From positions 1 to 20,721 of the forward strand of contig CAZAIM010000031.1 of the NCBI GenBank assembly GCA_964485215.1: a stretch of 20,721 nucleotides of DNA, in the 5' to 3' direction. The stretch is from HGM04593 sp964485215. Lineage in GTDB: Bacteria; Bacteroidota; Bacteroidia; Bacteroidales; Bacteroidaceae. Positions 7,104 to 15,172 of this stretch are shown here, piece after piece; position 1 is the first letter of the stretch; each line of letters begins with the position of its first letter. The notes under the pieces are model-generated. The model searched no databases. It saw only the letters and a program-made list of their open reading frames with translations, and had not been told where the DNA came from. Position numbers and translations under genes: made by a program.

Positions 7104-8879
7104 TCAATTGAAGAGCTCTTCTCTTTGAACGTATGCTATTATTTCGCCGCGGTTCACATGGTCGCCCTGTTTTGCGCAGATCTCTATTACACGGCCACCC
7201 AATCCTGTGGCAACCGGCTGCAATTGTCCCCATGGTGTTATTATGGTGCAGAACATTTCATCGGCATCCACATGACTGCCGACAGCAGGCGGCATCGACT
7301 CGCCCTCAACAGCTACTTCCCATACAATCTGACCCTTTTCGGGGGCAACGACAGGGTCGGCTTTTGCGTGCTTAATTGCCTTTATCTCCTCTATGCTCAC
7401 ACCCTTGCTTGCCATTTCGGCATCCTTGGCTTTTTCAATATCGGCAAGGAAACGTTCTTTGGCAATGCCGCTCTTGTAGTCACGGTACTGGCGTTCGTGC
7501 ATTGCAAATTCCCAAAGCTCTTCGTCGTCCTGTCCGGCATCCCAGCCAAGTTCCTGCATCTCCTTGCGGTAGTTCTCAAGCGCATCCGGATAGAAACTTT
7601 GAGGGTCGGCGGTGGTGAATTCGTAGCCCTTCTCCTTGGCAAGTTCCTTGATTTCGGGTGCTACATCACCCGGCAAGCGTCCGCTCTTGCCAAGAATCAT
7701 TCCCCACATGCTCTCGTCCATACGGCTGAAGCGTGGTTCATCCTGTGCATTTGATAGAAGGTTCATCAGTGCAATGTTCTTCACATATTGGCTGAATGGC
7801 GTAACAAGTGGGGGGTAACCAACGCGAGGCCATACATAAGCAACCTCATTGAATAGTTCTACCATGAGTTCGTCAAGTGTGTATGTCGGCTTGCCTTTGC
7901 TCTGCAGAATGCCATTTATGCCCTTGTGTACTCCTGCAAGGTCCGACATCATAGAGCCCATCATACCGCCAGGCAGGCCGCTGGTGAGCAGTAGTGAACT
8001 CATCAGCTTGTTGTTCTTGTCCATAAACAGGCCCATCCAGTCGTCGATAAATTCCTGAGTGAGACTGCGCACCTTCATATATGCGTTCATATTTATTTCG
8101 GGTACCTTGAAGCCTGCATCCTTCAGCATTGCCTGAACGCTGATGATGTCTGGGTGAACCTTTCCCCAAGATAATGGCTCAACGGCAGTGTCGATAATGT
8201 CACAGCCATTCTTGCATACCTCGAGAATTGATGCCATTGAGAGGCCGGGACCACTGTGTCCGTGATATTGTATTATTATTTCGGGGTGTTTATCCTTGAT
8301 GCTCTTTGTAAGTCGGCCTAGGAACGCAGGACGGCCTATTCCGGCCATATCCTTCAAACATATTTCTGTTGCTCCGGCCTCTATGAGTTCTTCGGCAATG
8401 TTGCTGTAATACTCGACTGTGTGTATCGGAGAACTTGTAATGCATAGTGTGGCCTGCGGAATCATTCCGGCCTCAAGAGCATATTTTATAGAAGGTATGA
8501 TGTTGCGTGTGTCGTTGAGACCACAGAAAATTCGTGTTATGTCAACGCCTTGAGCCTTTTTTACCTTGTACATAAGTTTTCTTACATCAGCCGGAACCGG
8601 AAACATTCTCAGTGCATTCAGTGCTCTGTCGAGCATATGTGTCTGTATACCGGCCTCATTGAACGGTTTGGTGAAGCGTCTTACTGCATTGTTGGGGTTC
8701 TCGCCTGCCATAAGGTTCACCTGCTCGAACGCTCCTCCGTTTGTCTCTACTCTTGCAAAACATCCCATCTCGATGATGGCTGGAGCAACACGCTCTAACT
8801 GCTCGGCAAGTGGCTGGAACTTTCCCGATGACTGGTACATGTCACGATATACCAGGCTAAATTTAATCTCTCTTTCCAT
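7104..8879 (-). CDS. Oxaloacetate decarboxylase alpha / pyruvate carboxylase B-like carboxyltransferase, no biotin lysine
   Basis: This family moves a carboxyl group between an oxoacid and a biotin carrier. The protein is 591 residues from the ATG at 8879; a longer frame upstream does not resemble the family and is rejected. An HMGL-like TIM barrel spans about 5-265: YRDMYQS (11-17, in place of the usual LRDAHQS), KDMAG (176-180, the conserved active-site Lys) and HGH (206-208, metal ligands). A PYC/OADA conserved domain spans about 268-470 (GLPGGMMGS, GYPPLVTPFSQ). The last 75 residues look like a biotinyl/lipoyl domain (GSHVDADEMFC...GGRVIEICAKQGDHV), but where AMKM should be it reads TPWGQ, with no lysine. 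If active, it therefore needs a separate biotin protein; none is in the window. The role could be in oxaloacetate/pyruvate or succinate-pathway metabolism, but substrate is inferred only from family. It is transcribed alone. Confidence 0.85.
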   Translation of the reverse strand: MEREIKFSLVYRDMYQSSGKFQPLAEQLERVAPAIIEMGCFARVETNGGAFEQVNLMAGENPNNAVRRFTKPFNEAGIQTHMLDRALNALRMFPVPADVRKLMYKVKKAQGVDITRIFCGLNDTRNIIPSIKYALEAGMIPQATLCITSSPIHTVEYYSNIAEELIEAGATEICLKDMAGIGRPAFLGRLTKSIKDKHPEIIIQYHGHSGPGLSMASILEVCKNGCDIIDTAVEPLSWGKVHPDIISVQAMLKDAGFKVPEINMNAYMKVRSLTQEFIDDWMGLFMDKNNKLMSSLLLTSGLPGGMMGSMMSDLAGVHKGINGILQSKGKPTYTLDELMVELFNEVAYVWPRVGYPPLVTPFSQYVKNIALMNLLSNAQDEPRFSRMDESMWGMILGKSGRLPGDVAPEIKELAKEKGYEFTTADPQSFYPDALENYRKEMQELGWDAGQDDEELWEFAMHERQYRDYKSGIAKERFLADIEKAKDAEMASKGVSIEEIKAIKHAKADPVVAPEKGQIVWEVAVEGESMPPAVGSHVDADEMFCTIITPWGQLQPVATGLGGRVIEICAKQGDHVNRGEIIAYVQREELFN

Positions 8880-9470
8880 AATGATTCTTTTAGTAGCTGT
8901 TTGAGTAACTTCATGAATCTCTAAAAATGTTTTCCTTGTAAAAGCTGTAGCCTTGCAATATGGATTCAACAGCTTATAAAATTTGTTTTAAATATTCAAT
9001 AGGTCACTTCATTCTGCTTAAGTATATTTTATTAAGGAGTTGTAGGTCTCTTATTCGCTTAACTGCTGATTCAGCCACATGCTCAATGCATGTTGCTAAA
9101 TCAATCTCATTGCAAAATTAGTTTCTTTATCCATACATCCTAATTTTTTGCGATTATTTTTTTGCACCATACATTATTTGTTGCAGAACTGTTTTTAAAG
9201 CATTCTGCGTGTAATGCGCATAGATTATTCAGCTTGTTCAAAAAATACATATATAACCGCATTTGGGGGTGAAAATTTGCTTTAACAGGGTTTATTCAGA
9301 TATTTTTACACTTTATTTTACCCCTAATTGTTATTTTTCGCCACATATTTAATGTTTTTACCAATACAGACAGGTGTTTGGGTTCGAATTTGGATATTCT
9401 TGAAATGATTTGCGAAATTTGTATCCGAAAGTTGATAATTCGAGAATACAAACAATTAATTTTTTTCGTG
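8880..9470. other. 590-base divergent intergenic region
   Basis: No credible gene or tRNA is present. A possible minus-strand -7 TAATTTTG at 9120-9113 would give the carboxyltransferase a leader of more than 200 bases. That leader would contain a 6-bp hairpin ACATGC/GCATGT (9077-9082/9088-9093) and a 7-bp pairing AAGCTGT/ACAGCTT (8942-8948/8969-8975). On the plus side I find no perfect TAnnTTTG element for the first ligase. An AGAACTGTTTTT box lies at 9185-9196, a TTTTTTTGCACC motif near 9157-9168, and an interrupted dyad at 9418-9452. The region is A+T-rich. Confidence 0.5.
9418..9452. promoter_or_regulatory. Interrupted inverted repeat before ligase 1
   Basis: TTTGTAT...CGAA (9418-9429) is complementary to TTCG...ATACAAA (9439-9452), with an asymmetric bulge and a nine-base centre. 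It ends 18 bases before the ATG at 9471. It could be an operator or a leader hairpin controlling the two-gene operon; its function is unproven. Confidence 0.35.
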
Positions 9471-11150
9471 ATGAAGCACTATTTAGCTTACGTTGAAGAT
9501 TCAATTAAGGAGAATTGGGTTAAGCCGGCAATATCAAATTACGGTGCAACCTCATATACATACAAGGAGATAGCAGAAGGTATTGCCAAATGGCACCTCT
9601 TTTTCAATGAGTGCAATATAAAGAAGGGCGACCACATTGCAATATGTGCAAGGAACTCGGCAGAGTGGTGTGTGGCTTTCCTTGCCATCACCTCATATGA
9701 AGCTGTCGCAGTACCACTTCTTGCCGATTTTCATCCCGACAATGTGATGCATCTGGCTCAAGTCTCAGACAGTCGGCTGATGCTTGTTGACAATGCTGTG
9801 CTATCGGCCCTTCAAAAGGCCGGTGTTGCAGGGAACCTTGCCGGGAAGAAAGAATTTATCGCTGTTGTCGATATTGTAAAACGTTGTGCAGTAGATGTGT
9901 ATAGTGCAGGGGTTGATGTTACGGACGAAGTGATTGATGCATTATATAAGGAAAAGTATCCGCAGGGAATCACTCCGGCCGATGTCAGCGTTGCCAAAGG
10001 TGAACTTGATGACCTCACAGTCATTAGCTACACATCGGGAACAAGCAGTTCACCCAAAGGGGTTATGCTCACATCCCGTTCGTTGTCGGCAAACGTTGAG
10101 ATTGCCCGTCGTCTTGTACCTATGGCTGTTACAGAGCCGGGCTCGACCTTGTCGATACTCCCGTTAGCACACATTTTTGGTCTTGCCTTCGATTTTCTCT
10201 TCCTATTCTCGTGCGGATGCCATATAAACATTTTTACCGAGAAACCAGTCCCGGCACGTCTGTTGAAGGCTTTGTCCGACGTAAAACCGTTCATATTCCT
10301 TACAGTTCCCCTGCTTGTTGAGAAGATATTCCGTTCCAAGGTAATTCCAACGCTGAGAAAGCCGGCAATGAAGTTCATGCTTGCCATACCGGGAGTCCGC
10401 CAGTTGATTTTCAGAAAAGTCCGTTCCAAGATTGTGGATACATTTGGCGGAAATCTGGACAAGTCGGGCTTCTTCATCGGCGGTGCAGCCATCAGTAAGG
10501 ATGTCGAAAAGGTTATGCGCAAGATAAAAATTCCGTTTGCCGTAGGCTATGGCATGACCGAATGTGGTCCTCTGATAAGCTACGTAGCATCATCGCATCC
10601 ATCTATTGATGATGCCGGAGGTGTGGCTGCTCCCACCATAGAATTGCGTATCGATTCGGACAGGCCTACAAAGATACCAGGTGAGATACAGGTGCGTGGT
10701 GACGTGGTGACTAAAGGATATTACAAGAATGATGATGCTACAAAGGCTTCGTACACATCCGACGGATGGCTGAAAACAGGCGACATGGGTACTCAGGACC
10801 GTCACGGCACAGTGTATATCAAAGGGCGTTGCAAGAATATGATATTGACCGCAAGCGGACAGAATATATACCCCGAGGAGATTGAAGAGATGATAAACAC
10901 TCTTCCTTACGTAATAGAAACGATTGTAGTTGGCCGTAATCACGCGCTTGTTGCCTTGATTGTTGCCGATTACGATGCTCTGAAGAACGTAGGCATATCT
11001 GCCGAAAAGGCTCAGGAGGTAATAAGCAACAGTGTCTTCGAATTGAACTCCAAGCTTCCTTCCTATAGCCAGATAGGCCGTTGCGAATTGCGCAGCGAGC
11101 CGTTCGAGAAGACACCCAAATTGAGTATAAAAAGATTTATGTATAATTAA
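9471..11150 (+). CDS. AMP-dependent acyl-CoA synthetase/ligase, paralog 1
   Basis: This adenylate-forming (ANL superfamily) enzyme is most like bacterial long-chain acyl-CoA synthetases: it would activate a carboxylic acid with ATP to an acyl-AMP and pass it to CoA or another thiol. It has 559 residues from ATG 9471 (MKHYLAYVEDS). The frame stays open further upstream through a TTG, but paralogs 2-4 all align from MKH, which sets the start. Motifs: P-loop TSGTSSSPKG 188-197; A5 YGMTE 360-364; A7 TGD 436-438; A8 GRCKNMILTASGQNIYPEEIEE from 452; C-terminal EKTPKLSIKRFMY (A10 region). No signal peptide, so cytoplasmic. Its stop is 17 bases before paralog 2, so they share an operon. The substrate is unknown; fatty, dicarboxylic and aromatic acids are all possible. 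Confidence 0.9.
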   Translation: MKHYLAYVEDSIKENWVKPAISNYGATSYTYKEIAEGIAKWHLFFNECNIKKGDHIAICARNSAEWCVAFLAITSYEAVAVPLLADFHPDNVMHLAQVSDSRLMLVDNAVLSALQKAGVAGNLAGKKEFIAVVDIVKRCAVDVYSAGVDVTDEVIDALYKEKYPQGITPADVSVAKGELDDLTVISYTSGTSSSPKGVMLTSRSLSANVEIARRLVPMAVTEPGSTLSILPLAHIFGLAFDFLFLFSCGCHINIFTEKPVPARLLKALSDVKPFIFLTVPLLVEKIFRSKVIPTLRKPAMKFMLAIPGVRQLIFRKVRSKIVDTFGGNLDKSGFFIGGAAISKDVEKVMRKIKIPFAVGYGMTECGPLISYVASSHPSIDDAGGVAAPTIELRIDSDRPTKIPGEIQVRGDVVTKGYYKNDDATKASYTSDGWLKTGDMGTQDRHGTVYIKGRCKNMILTASGQNIYPEEIEEMINTLPYVIETIVVGRNHALVALIVADYDALKNVGISAEKAQEVISNSVFELNSKLPSYSQIGRCELRSEPFEKTPKLSIKRFMYN

Positions 11151-11167
11151 TAAAGTTTCTTTTTTAA

Positions 11168-12841
11168 ATGAAACACTATTTGTCTTACATCGATGAATCA
11201 ATCAAGGCCAATTGGAATCGCCCAGCCTTGAGCAACTATGGGGCGAATACATTGACTTATGGTGTTGTTGCATCAGGAATAGAGAAAATTCATCTGCTTT
11301 TCGATAAGTGTGGAATTAAAAAAGGTGAGAAAGTCGCACTATGCGCCAGAAACTGTGCTGAGTGGTGTGTTGCATATATAGCAATCGTTTCCTACGATGC
11401 TGTATGTGTTCCTTTGCTCCCCGATTTTCTTCCTCAAAACATAGCCGACCTGACACGTCTTTCTGACAGCCGTCTTCTGATGCTCGATAAGAACATATAT
11501 GACAATCTGGAACGGGACAGGATAGTTCCTCAGTTTTCCGGTTTTGCCGATTTCCTCGGTCTTGTTGACATTGCAGGCCTTGGAGTGCGTGAAAGCTGCA
11601 ATGGTATGCTCGATGGCATGCAGGAAAAGGTTGAAAATGCTTTTGCCGGTAAATACCCTAATGGTGTAACTCCTGCTGACATAGACTATTCCAAGAGCGA
11701 TTTGGATGCTCTCTCGGTTATTAGCTACACATCGGGAACAAGCAGTTCGCCCAAGGGGGTTATGCTCACAGCACGTTCAATTTCGTCCAATGTGCAGTTT
11801 GCCCGTACCAATATTCCTGCTGAGGCCGACGACAGGATTCTTTCTATTCTGCCTCTTGCGCATATATTCGGACAGATTTTCGATTTCGTGTATCCTTTCA
11901 CCTGTGGATGTCACATAAATATATTCACGGAAAAGCCTATTCCGGCACGCCTGCTCAAGGCATTGGCCGATGTGAAGCCATATATGTTTCTCACAGTGCC
12001 CCTGCTCATAGAAAAGATATTCCGTGCAAAGGTAATGCCTCAATTACAGAAACCAACTGTAAAGTTCCTGCTAGCGATACCAGGTATAAGTTCCATTATA
12101 TGCAACAAAGTACGTGCAAAACTTATAGCAACGTTTGGCGGCAATATAATGAAGGGAGGTATTATCCTTGGCGGTGCAGCTATCAATAAAGAGGTTGAGG
12201 CAGTGATGAAGAAGATTAAATTGCCCTACACGGTAGGTTATGGCATGACAGAGTGTGGCCCGCTGTTGAGCTACAAGGCATGGCAGAACTTCGTAATCCG
12301 CTCATGCGGTGCTGTTGCCCATCCCGGTGTGGAAATACGTATCGATTCGGAAAACCCTGCGGCAGTTCCAGGAGAAATCCAGGCAAAAGGCGATTCTGTT
12401 ATGATAGGCTATTATAAGAATCCCGAAGCAACGAATGCAGCTTTCACAGCCGATGGCTGGTTGAAGACCGGAGATATGGGACTTATGGACAAGCATGAGA
12501 ATATCTTCATCAAAGGCCGTTGCAAGAATATGATTCTCACCGCCAACGGGCAGAATGTCTACCCCGAGGAGATAGAGGACCTTGTCAACCAGTTGCCAAT
12601 GGTTTTTGAATCTCTTGTTGTCGGGCGGAAACACGGCTTGGCAGCCTTGATTGTTCCTAACCCCGATGCCGTAGCCGAGGCCGGCCTGGACAAGGAACAG
12701 TTGCAGAAAACGATGGAAGAGAATCTCTTTGCATTGAACGACAGGTTGCCTGTCTATAGCAAGCTTACAGTTTGCGAACTCCGCGATGAACCGTTCGAGA
12801 AGACACCTAAATTAAGTATCAAACGGTTTATGTACAAATGA
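11168..12841 (+). CDS. AMP-dependent acyl-CoA synthetase/ligase, paralog 2
   Basis: This is the second ANL enzyme of the array, 557 residues, beginning MKHYLSYIDES and clearly closest to paralog 1. It shares the P-loop TSGTSSSPKG at 188-197, the stretch HINIFTEKP near 249-257, YGMTECGPL from 358, TGD at 434-436 and the ending EKTPKLSIKRFMYK. The two differ most between about residues 105 and 180, and in the 370-390 loop after the A5 motif. It follows paralog 1 after only 17 bases, with no promoter or hairpin between, and is followed by a hairpin and T-run at 12883-12907, so genes 1 and 2 form one operon. The paired arrangement may mean two chain-length or substrate variants of one activity; that is inference. 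Confidence 0.9.
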   Translation: MKHYLSYIDESIKANWNRPALSNYGANTLTYGVVASGIEKIHLLFDKCGIKKGEKVALCARNCAEWCVAYIAIVSYDAVCVPLLPDFLPQNIADLTRLSDSRLLMLDKNIYDNLERDRIVPQFSGFADFLGLVDIAGLGVRESCNGMLDGMQEKVENAFAGKYPNGVTPADIDYSKSDLDALSVISYTSGTSSSPKGVMLTARSISSNVQFARTNIPAEADDRILSILPLAHIFGQIFDFVYPFTCGCHINIFTEKPIPARLLKALADVKPYMFLTVPLLIEKIFRAKVMPQLQKPTVKFLLAIPGISSIICNKVRAKLIATFGGNIMKGGIILGGAAINKEVEAVMKKIKLPYTVGYGMTECGPLLSYKAWQNFVIRSCGAVAHPGVEIRIDSENPAAVPGEIQAKGDSVMIGYYKNPEATNAAFTADGWLKTGDMGLMDKHENIFIKGRCKNMILTANGQNVYPEEIEDLVNQLPMVFESLVVGRKHGLAALIVPNPDAVAEAGLDKEQLQKTMEENLFALNDRLPVYSKLTVCELRDEPFEKTPKLSIKRFMYK

Positions 12842-12882
12842 TATATTATTCATTTAATATATAGATAGAAGATTGATTTCCG

Positions 12883-12907
12883 GGGCCGGCTTTTAGCCGG
12901 TCCTTTT
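12883..12907 (+). terminator. Terminator of the ligase 1-2 operon
   Basis: The stem GGGCCGGC (12883-12890) pairs with GCCGGTCC (12896-12903) with one G-U pair, followed by TTTT. It begins 41 bases after the stop of ligase 2. Confidence 0.75.
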
Positions 12908-13009
12908 GTTTATGTTTATATTTGCGTTGTTGCGCGAACATAAACCTCACTCGCTTTGAAATACGCCAAAGTAAACTTTGCGTATCTCGCTCGTTTATGT
13001 TTATATTTG
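12908..13009. repeat. Nested direct and inverted repeat cluster
   Basis: GTTTATGTTTATATTTG occurs twice (12908-12924 and 12993-13009), 85 bases apart. Between them lie an inverted piece AACATAAAC (12937-12945) and a central hairpin (12961-12972 with 12975-12985, one bulged C). Both direct copies end in a perfect -7 hexamer-like TATATTTG. The element could fold into a cruciform or long RNA hairpin. It looks like an intergenic repeat family, but other genomic copies cannot be checked here. Confidence 0.6.
12977..13009 (+). promoter_or_regulatory. Promoter for ligase 3
   Basis: TTTG (12977-12980), a 21-base spacer and TATATTTG (13002-13009) match the Bacteroidetes housekeeping promoter. Transcription would start near 13015, leaving a leader of about 175 bases before the ATG at 13192. 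The -33 box lies in the stem of the repeat's central hairpin and the -7 box ends the second direct repeat. Confidence 0.6.
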
Positions 13010-13191
13010 TTAAAATGTGGTAATTTTTGCACACGATATAATAAAATAGTGTCTTAATTAAGTTAATTCTTGTAATTTTTACCCTATTATTGGAAAAAAT
13101 AAGAGAGATTTGCAAAAAATAAGCAATTCGTTGGGATTAACAGGCTACAAAGCCATCCCTAATGATTATTTCACAAACAATAAACGGTTTT

Positions 13192-14871
13192 ATGAAACAC
13201 TTTATTAGCATTTTCAACGATTCTGTAAAGAAGTACTGGAGCTCTCCGGCAGTTACCAATTTCGGTGGTGTTACATATACTTATGCCCAAATGGCAGAAA
13301 GTATAGCAAAATTCCATATACTTTTTAAGGAAGCTGGAATAAAGAAAGGTGACAAGGTCGCTCTTTATGCCCGCAATTCGGCCGAGTGGGTGAATGCATA
13401 TTTCGCAACCTTGACATACGAGGCCGTGACAGTGCCTTTCCTTCCCGACTTTCTTCCCTCAGCAGTAGCAGAACTCGCCTCTTTCTCAGAGTGCAAGATG
13501 ATTATTGTTGACGATATTGCAATGAACGGTATCAAGGAGAATGATTCAAACATTGCATTGTTGGAAAAGACTGAAGGTTTTGCCGGAATTGTCAATGTAA
13601 AGGATATAAATGTAGAGCACGCAACATTAAAGTCTCTTAGTGATGCCCATAAGAATCTCGACAGCCATTTCAAGGAACTTTATCCCTCAGGTATTACAGC
13701 AGATGATGTCAACTACTATGAGAAGGAACGCGATATGGAGGCTGTCGTAGAGATAAGCTTTACTTCCGGAACAACAAGTGCAGCCTCTAAGGGTGTAGTG
13801 TTGCCCGGACGCTCATTGTCGGTGAACCTTGAATTTGCACAGCGTGAAATTCCTGTTGCAACAGGCGGCCATATCTTTGCAATTCTCCCAATGGCACATA
13901 TGTTCGGTCAGACATTCGATGTTTTGTTCCCCCTCTCAAGCGGTTGCCACGTCTTTGTTATGCCCGGCAAGCCAACGCCGGCACGTCTTCTTGGCGGTTT
14001 AGGTGCCGTAAAGCCGTTCATGTTCCTTACTGTACCTTTGGTCGTTGAGAAAATCTTCAAATCCAAGGTGTTCCCTGCAACACGCAAGTTCCCTGCAAGT
14101 TTCCTGCTTAAGGTTCCCGGTCTTGACAAGATTGTGCTGAACAAGATAAAGAAGGCGTTGCTGACAGCATTCGGAAACGGATTTACAACAGGCCTAATCA
14201 TAGGCGGTGCGGCATTGAACCGTGAAGTCGAGGATTTGCTCAAGCGTATGAAATTCCCCTATGTAGTAGGTTACGGAATGACTGAGTGCGGTCCGCTTAT
14301 CTCCTACCGCGACAAGAGCGAATACGTAAAGTATTCTTGCGGAACCAAGGCTCACCCGATAGAATTGCGTATCGATTCGGCCAATCCGCGCCGTATTCTT
14401 GGCGAGATTCAGGTTAAGGGTGATGCCGTTATGCTTGGTTACTACAAGAACGAAGAGGCCACCAAGGCGGCCTTCACCAGTGACGGCTGGCTCAAGACTG
14501 GCGATATGGGTGTTCTTGACCACAAGGAGAACCTCTTTATCAAGGGTCGTTGCAAGAATATGATTCTCACCGGCAGTGGTCAGAATATCTACCCCGAGGA
14601 GATAGAAGACAAGATAAACAATCTCCCATATGTAGTTGAATCGCTTGTCGTAGGCCGCAAGAACGCCCTTGTTGCACTTGTTGTGGCCGATTATGAAGCT
14701 GCCAAGAAGGATGGTCTCAGTGAAGAAGCCCTCGAGAAACTTGTCGACACCAACGTTCTTGCCCTTAACTCGGAACTTGCTGCATACAGCAAAATCGGTT
14801 ACACCGAGATGCGTCGCGAACAGTTCGAGAAGACACCTAAACAGAGTATCAGACGATTTATGTATCAGTAA
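13192..14871 (+). CDS. AMP-dependent acyl-CoA synthetase/ligase, paralog 3 (extended P-loop)
   Basis: This is the third ANL enzyme, 559 residues from ATG 13192 (MKHFISIFNDS). An in-frame ATG ten codons earlier (13162) adds sequence not shared by paralogs 1, 2 and 4, so it is not used here. Motifs: YGMTECGPL from 361, TGD 436-438, GRCKNMILTGSGQNIYPEEIED from 452, and the ending EKTPKQSIRRFMYQ. The P-loop reads TSGTTSAASKG (191-201), one residue longer than in paralogs 1-2 and without the proline before the lysine, which departs from the PROSITE AMP-binding pattern. The gene has its own promoter and a strong terminator (14931-14970). Relative to paralog 4 it is about three quarters identical by eye. 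Cytoplasmic; substrate unknown. The altered P-loop may change kinetics or specificity. Confidence 0.9.
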   Translation: MKHFISIFNDSVKKYWSSPAVTNFGGVTYTYAQMAESIAKFHILFKEAGIKKGDKVALYARNSAEWVNAYFATLTYEAVTVPFLPDFLPSAVAELASFSECKMIIVDDIAMNGIKENDSNIALLEKTEGFAGIVNVKDINVEHATLKSLSDAHKNLDSHFKELYPSGITADDVNYYEKERDMEAVVEISFTSGTTSAASKGVVLPGRSLSVNLEFAQREIPVATGGHIFAILPMAHMFGQTFDVLFPLSSGCHVFVMPGKPTPARLLGGLGAVKPFMFLTVPLVVEKIFKSKVFPATRKFPASFLLKVPGLDKIVLNKIKKALLTAFGNGFTTGLIIGGAALNREVEDLLKRMKFPYVVGYGMTECGPLISYRDKSEYVKYSCGTKAHPIELRIDSANPRRILGEIQVKGDAVMLGYYKNEEATKAAFTSDGWLKTGDMGVLDHKENLFIKGRCKNMILTGSGQNIYPEEIEDKINNLPYVVESLVVGRKNALVALVVADYEAAKKDGLSEEALEKLVDTNVLALNSELAAYSKIGYTEMRREQFEKTPKQSIRRFMYQ

Positions 14872-14930
14872 TTTGCTATAAACAAATCTGCTACCTGAAG
14901 CAACTTTGTTTTTTATTCACCCCCGACAAG

Positions 14931-14970
14931 AAGAGGATGACTTCAAAGTCACCCTCTTTTCTTTTTTTAT
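14931..14970 (+). terminator. Intrinsic terminator after ligase 3
   Basis: A 12-bp stem AAGAGGATGACT (14931-14942) pairs with 14947-14958 with a single A-C mismatch and a four-base loop, followed by TTCTTTTTTTAT. It is the clearest hairpin-plus-T-run in the window. Confidence 0.85.
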
Positions 14971-15059
14971 AAGAGTTATGTGCTATATTTATTTGTTTTT
15001 GTCATTACACGCTCTGTGTTTGTTAATAATTATTAAATTGATGCTGATTTAAAGGAAAT

Positions 15060-15090
15060 TTTTGCACATTTGGTATTATTTTGTGCAAAA
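15060..15090. promoter_or_regulatory. TTTTGCACA dyad upstream of ligase 4
   Basis: TTTTGCACA (15060-15068) and TGTGCAAAA (15082-15090) form a perfect 9-bp inverted repeat around a 13-base centre, about 85-110 bases before the ATG at 15173. The left half overlaps a 12-mer, AATTTTTGCACA, that also stands upstream of ligase 3 (13022-13033). It is a candidate operator; no perfect TAnnTTTG box is seen nearby. Confidence 0.4.
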
Positions 15091-15172
15091 CTTATTGCGG
15101 ATTCAAAAAAAATATAGAAATTTGCACCCGGATTTGAAAATCGTCTCGAAATCAATCATTCTATCTACATAT

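Noticed and set aside
8880..8969. 30-residue N-terminal extension of the carboxyltransferase
   Set aside because: The family begins near the MEREIKFSLV segment; the extension has no similarity to it and would remove the leader region.
8990..9130. tRNA or other structured RNA gene in the long gap
   Set aside because: No cloverleaf, CCA end or conserved T-loop could be found on either strand.
9378..9470. Upstream extensions of ligases 1, 3 and 4
   Set aside because: All four paralogs align from MKH; the extra residues upstream differ completely and two begin at TTG.
12908..13009. CRISPR array
   Set aside because: Only two direct repeats of 17 bases with an 85-base interval, and no cas genes; it does not fit an array.
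12846..13115. 89-codon minus-strand frame between ligases 2 and 3
   Set aside because: It runs through a terminator, the repeat cluster and a promoter; no recognisable protein features.
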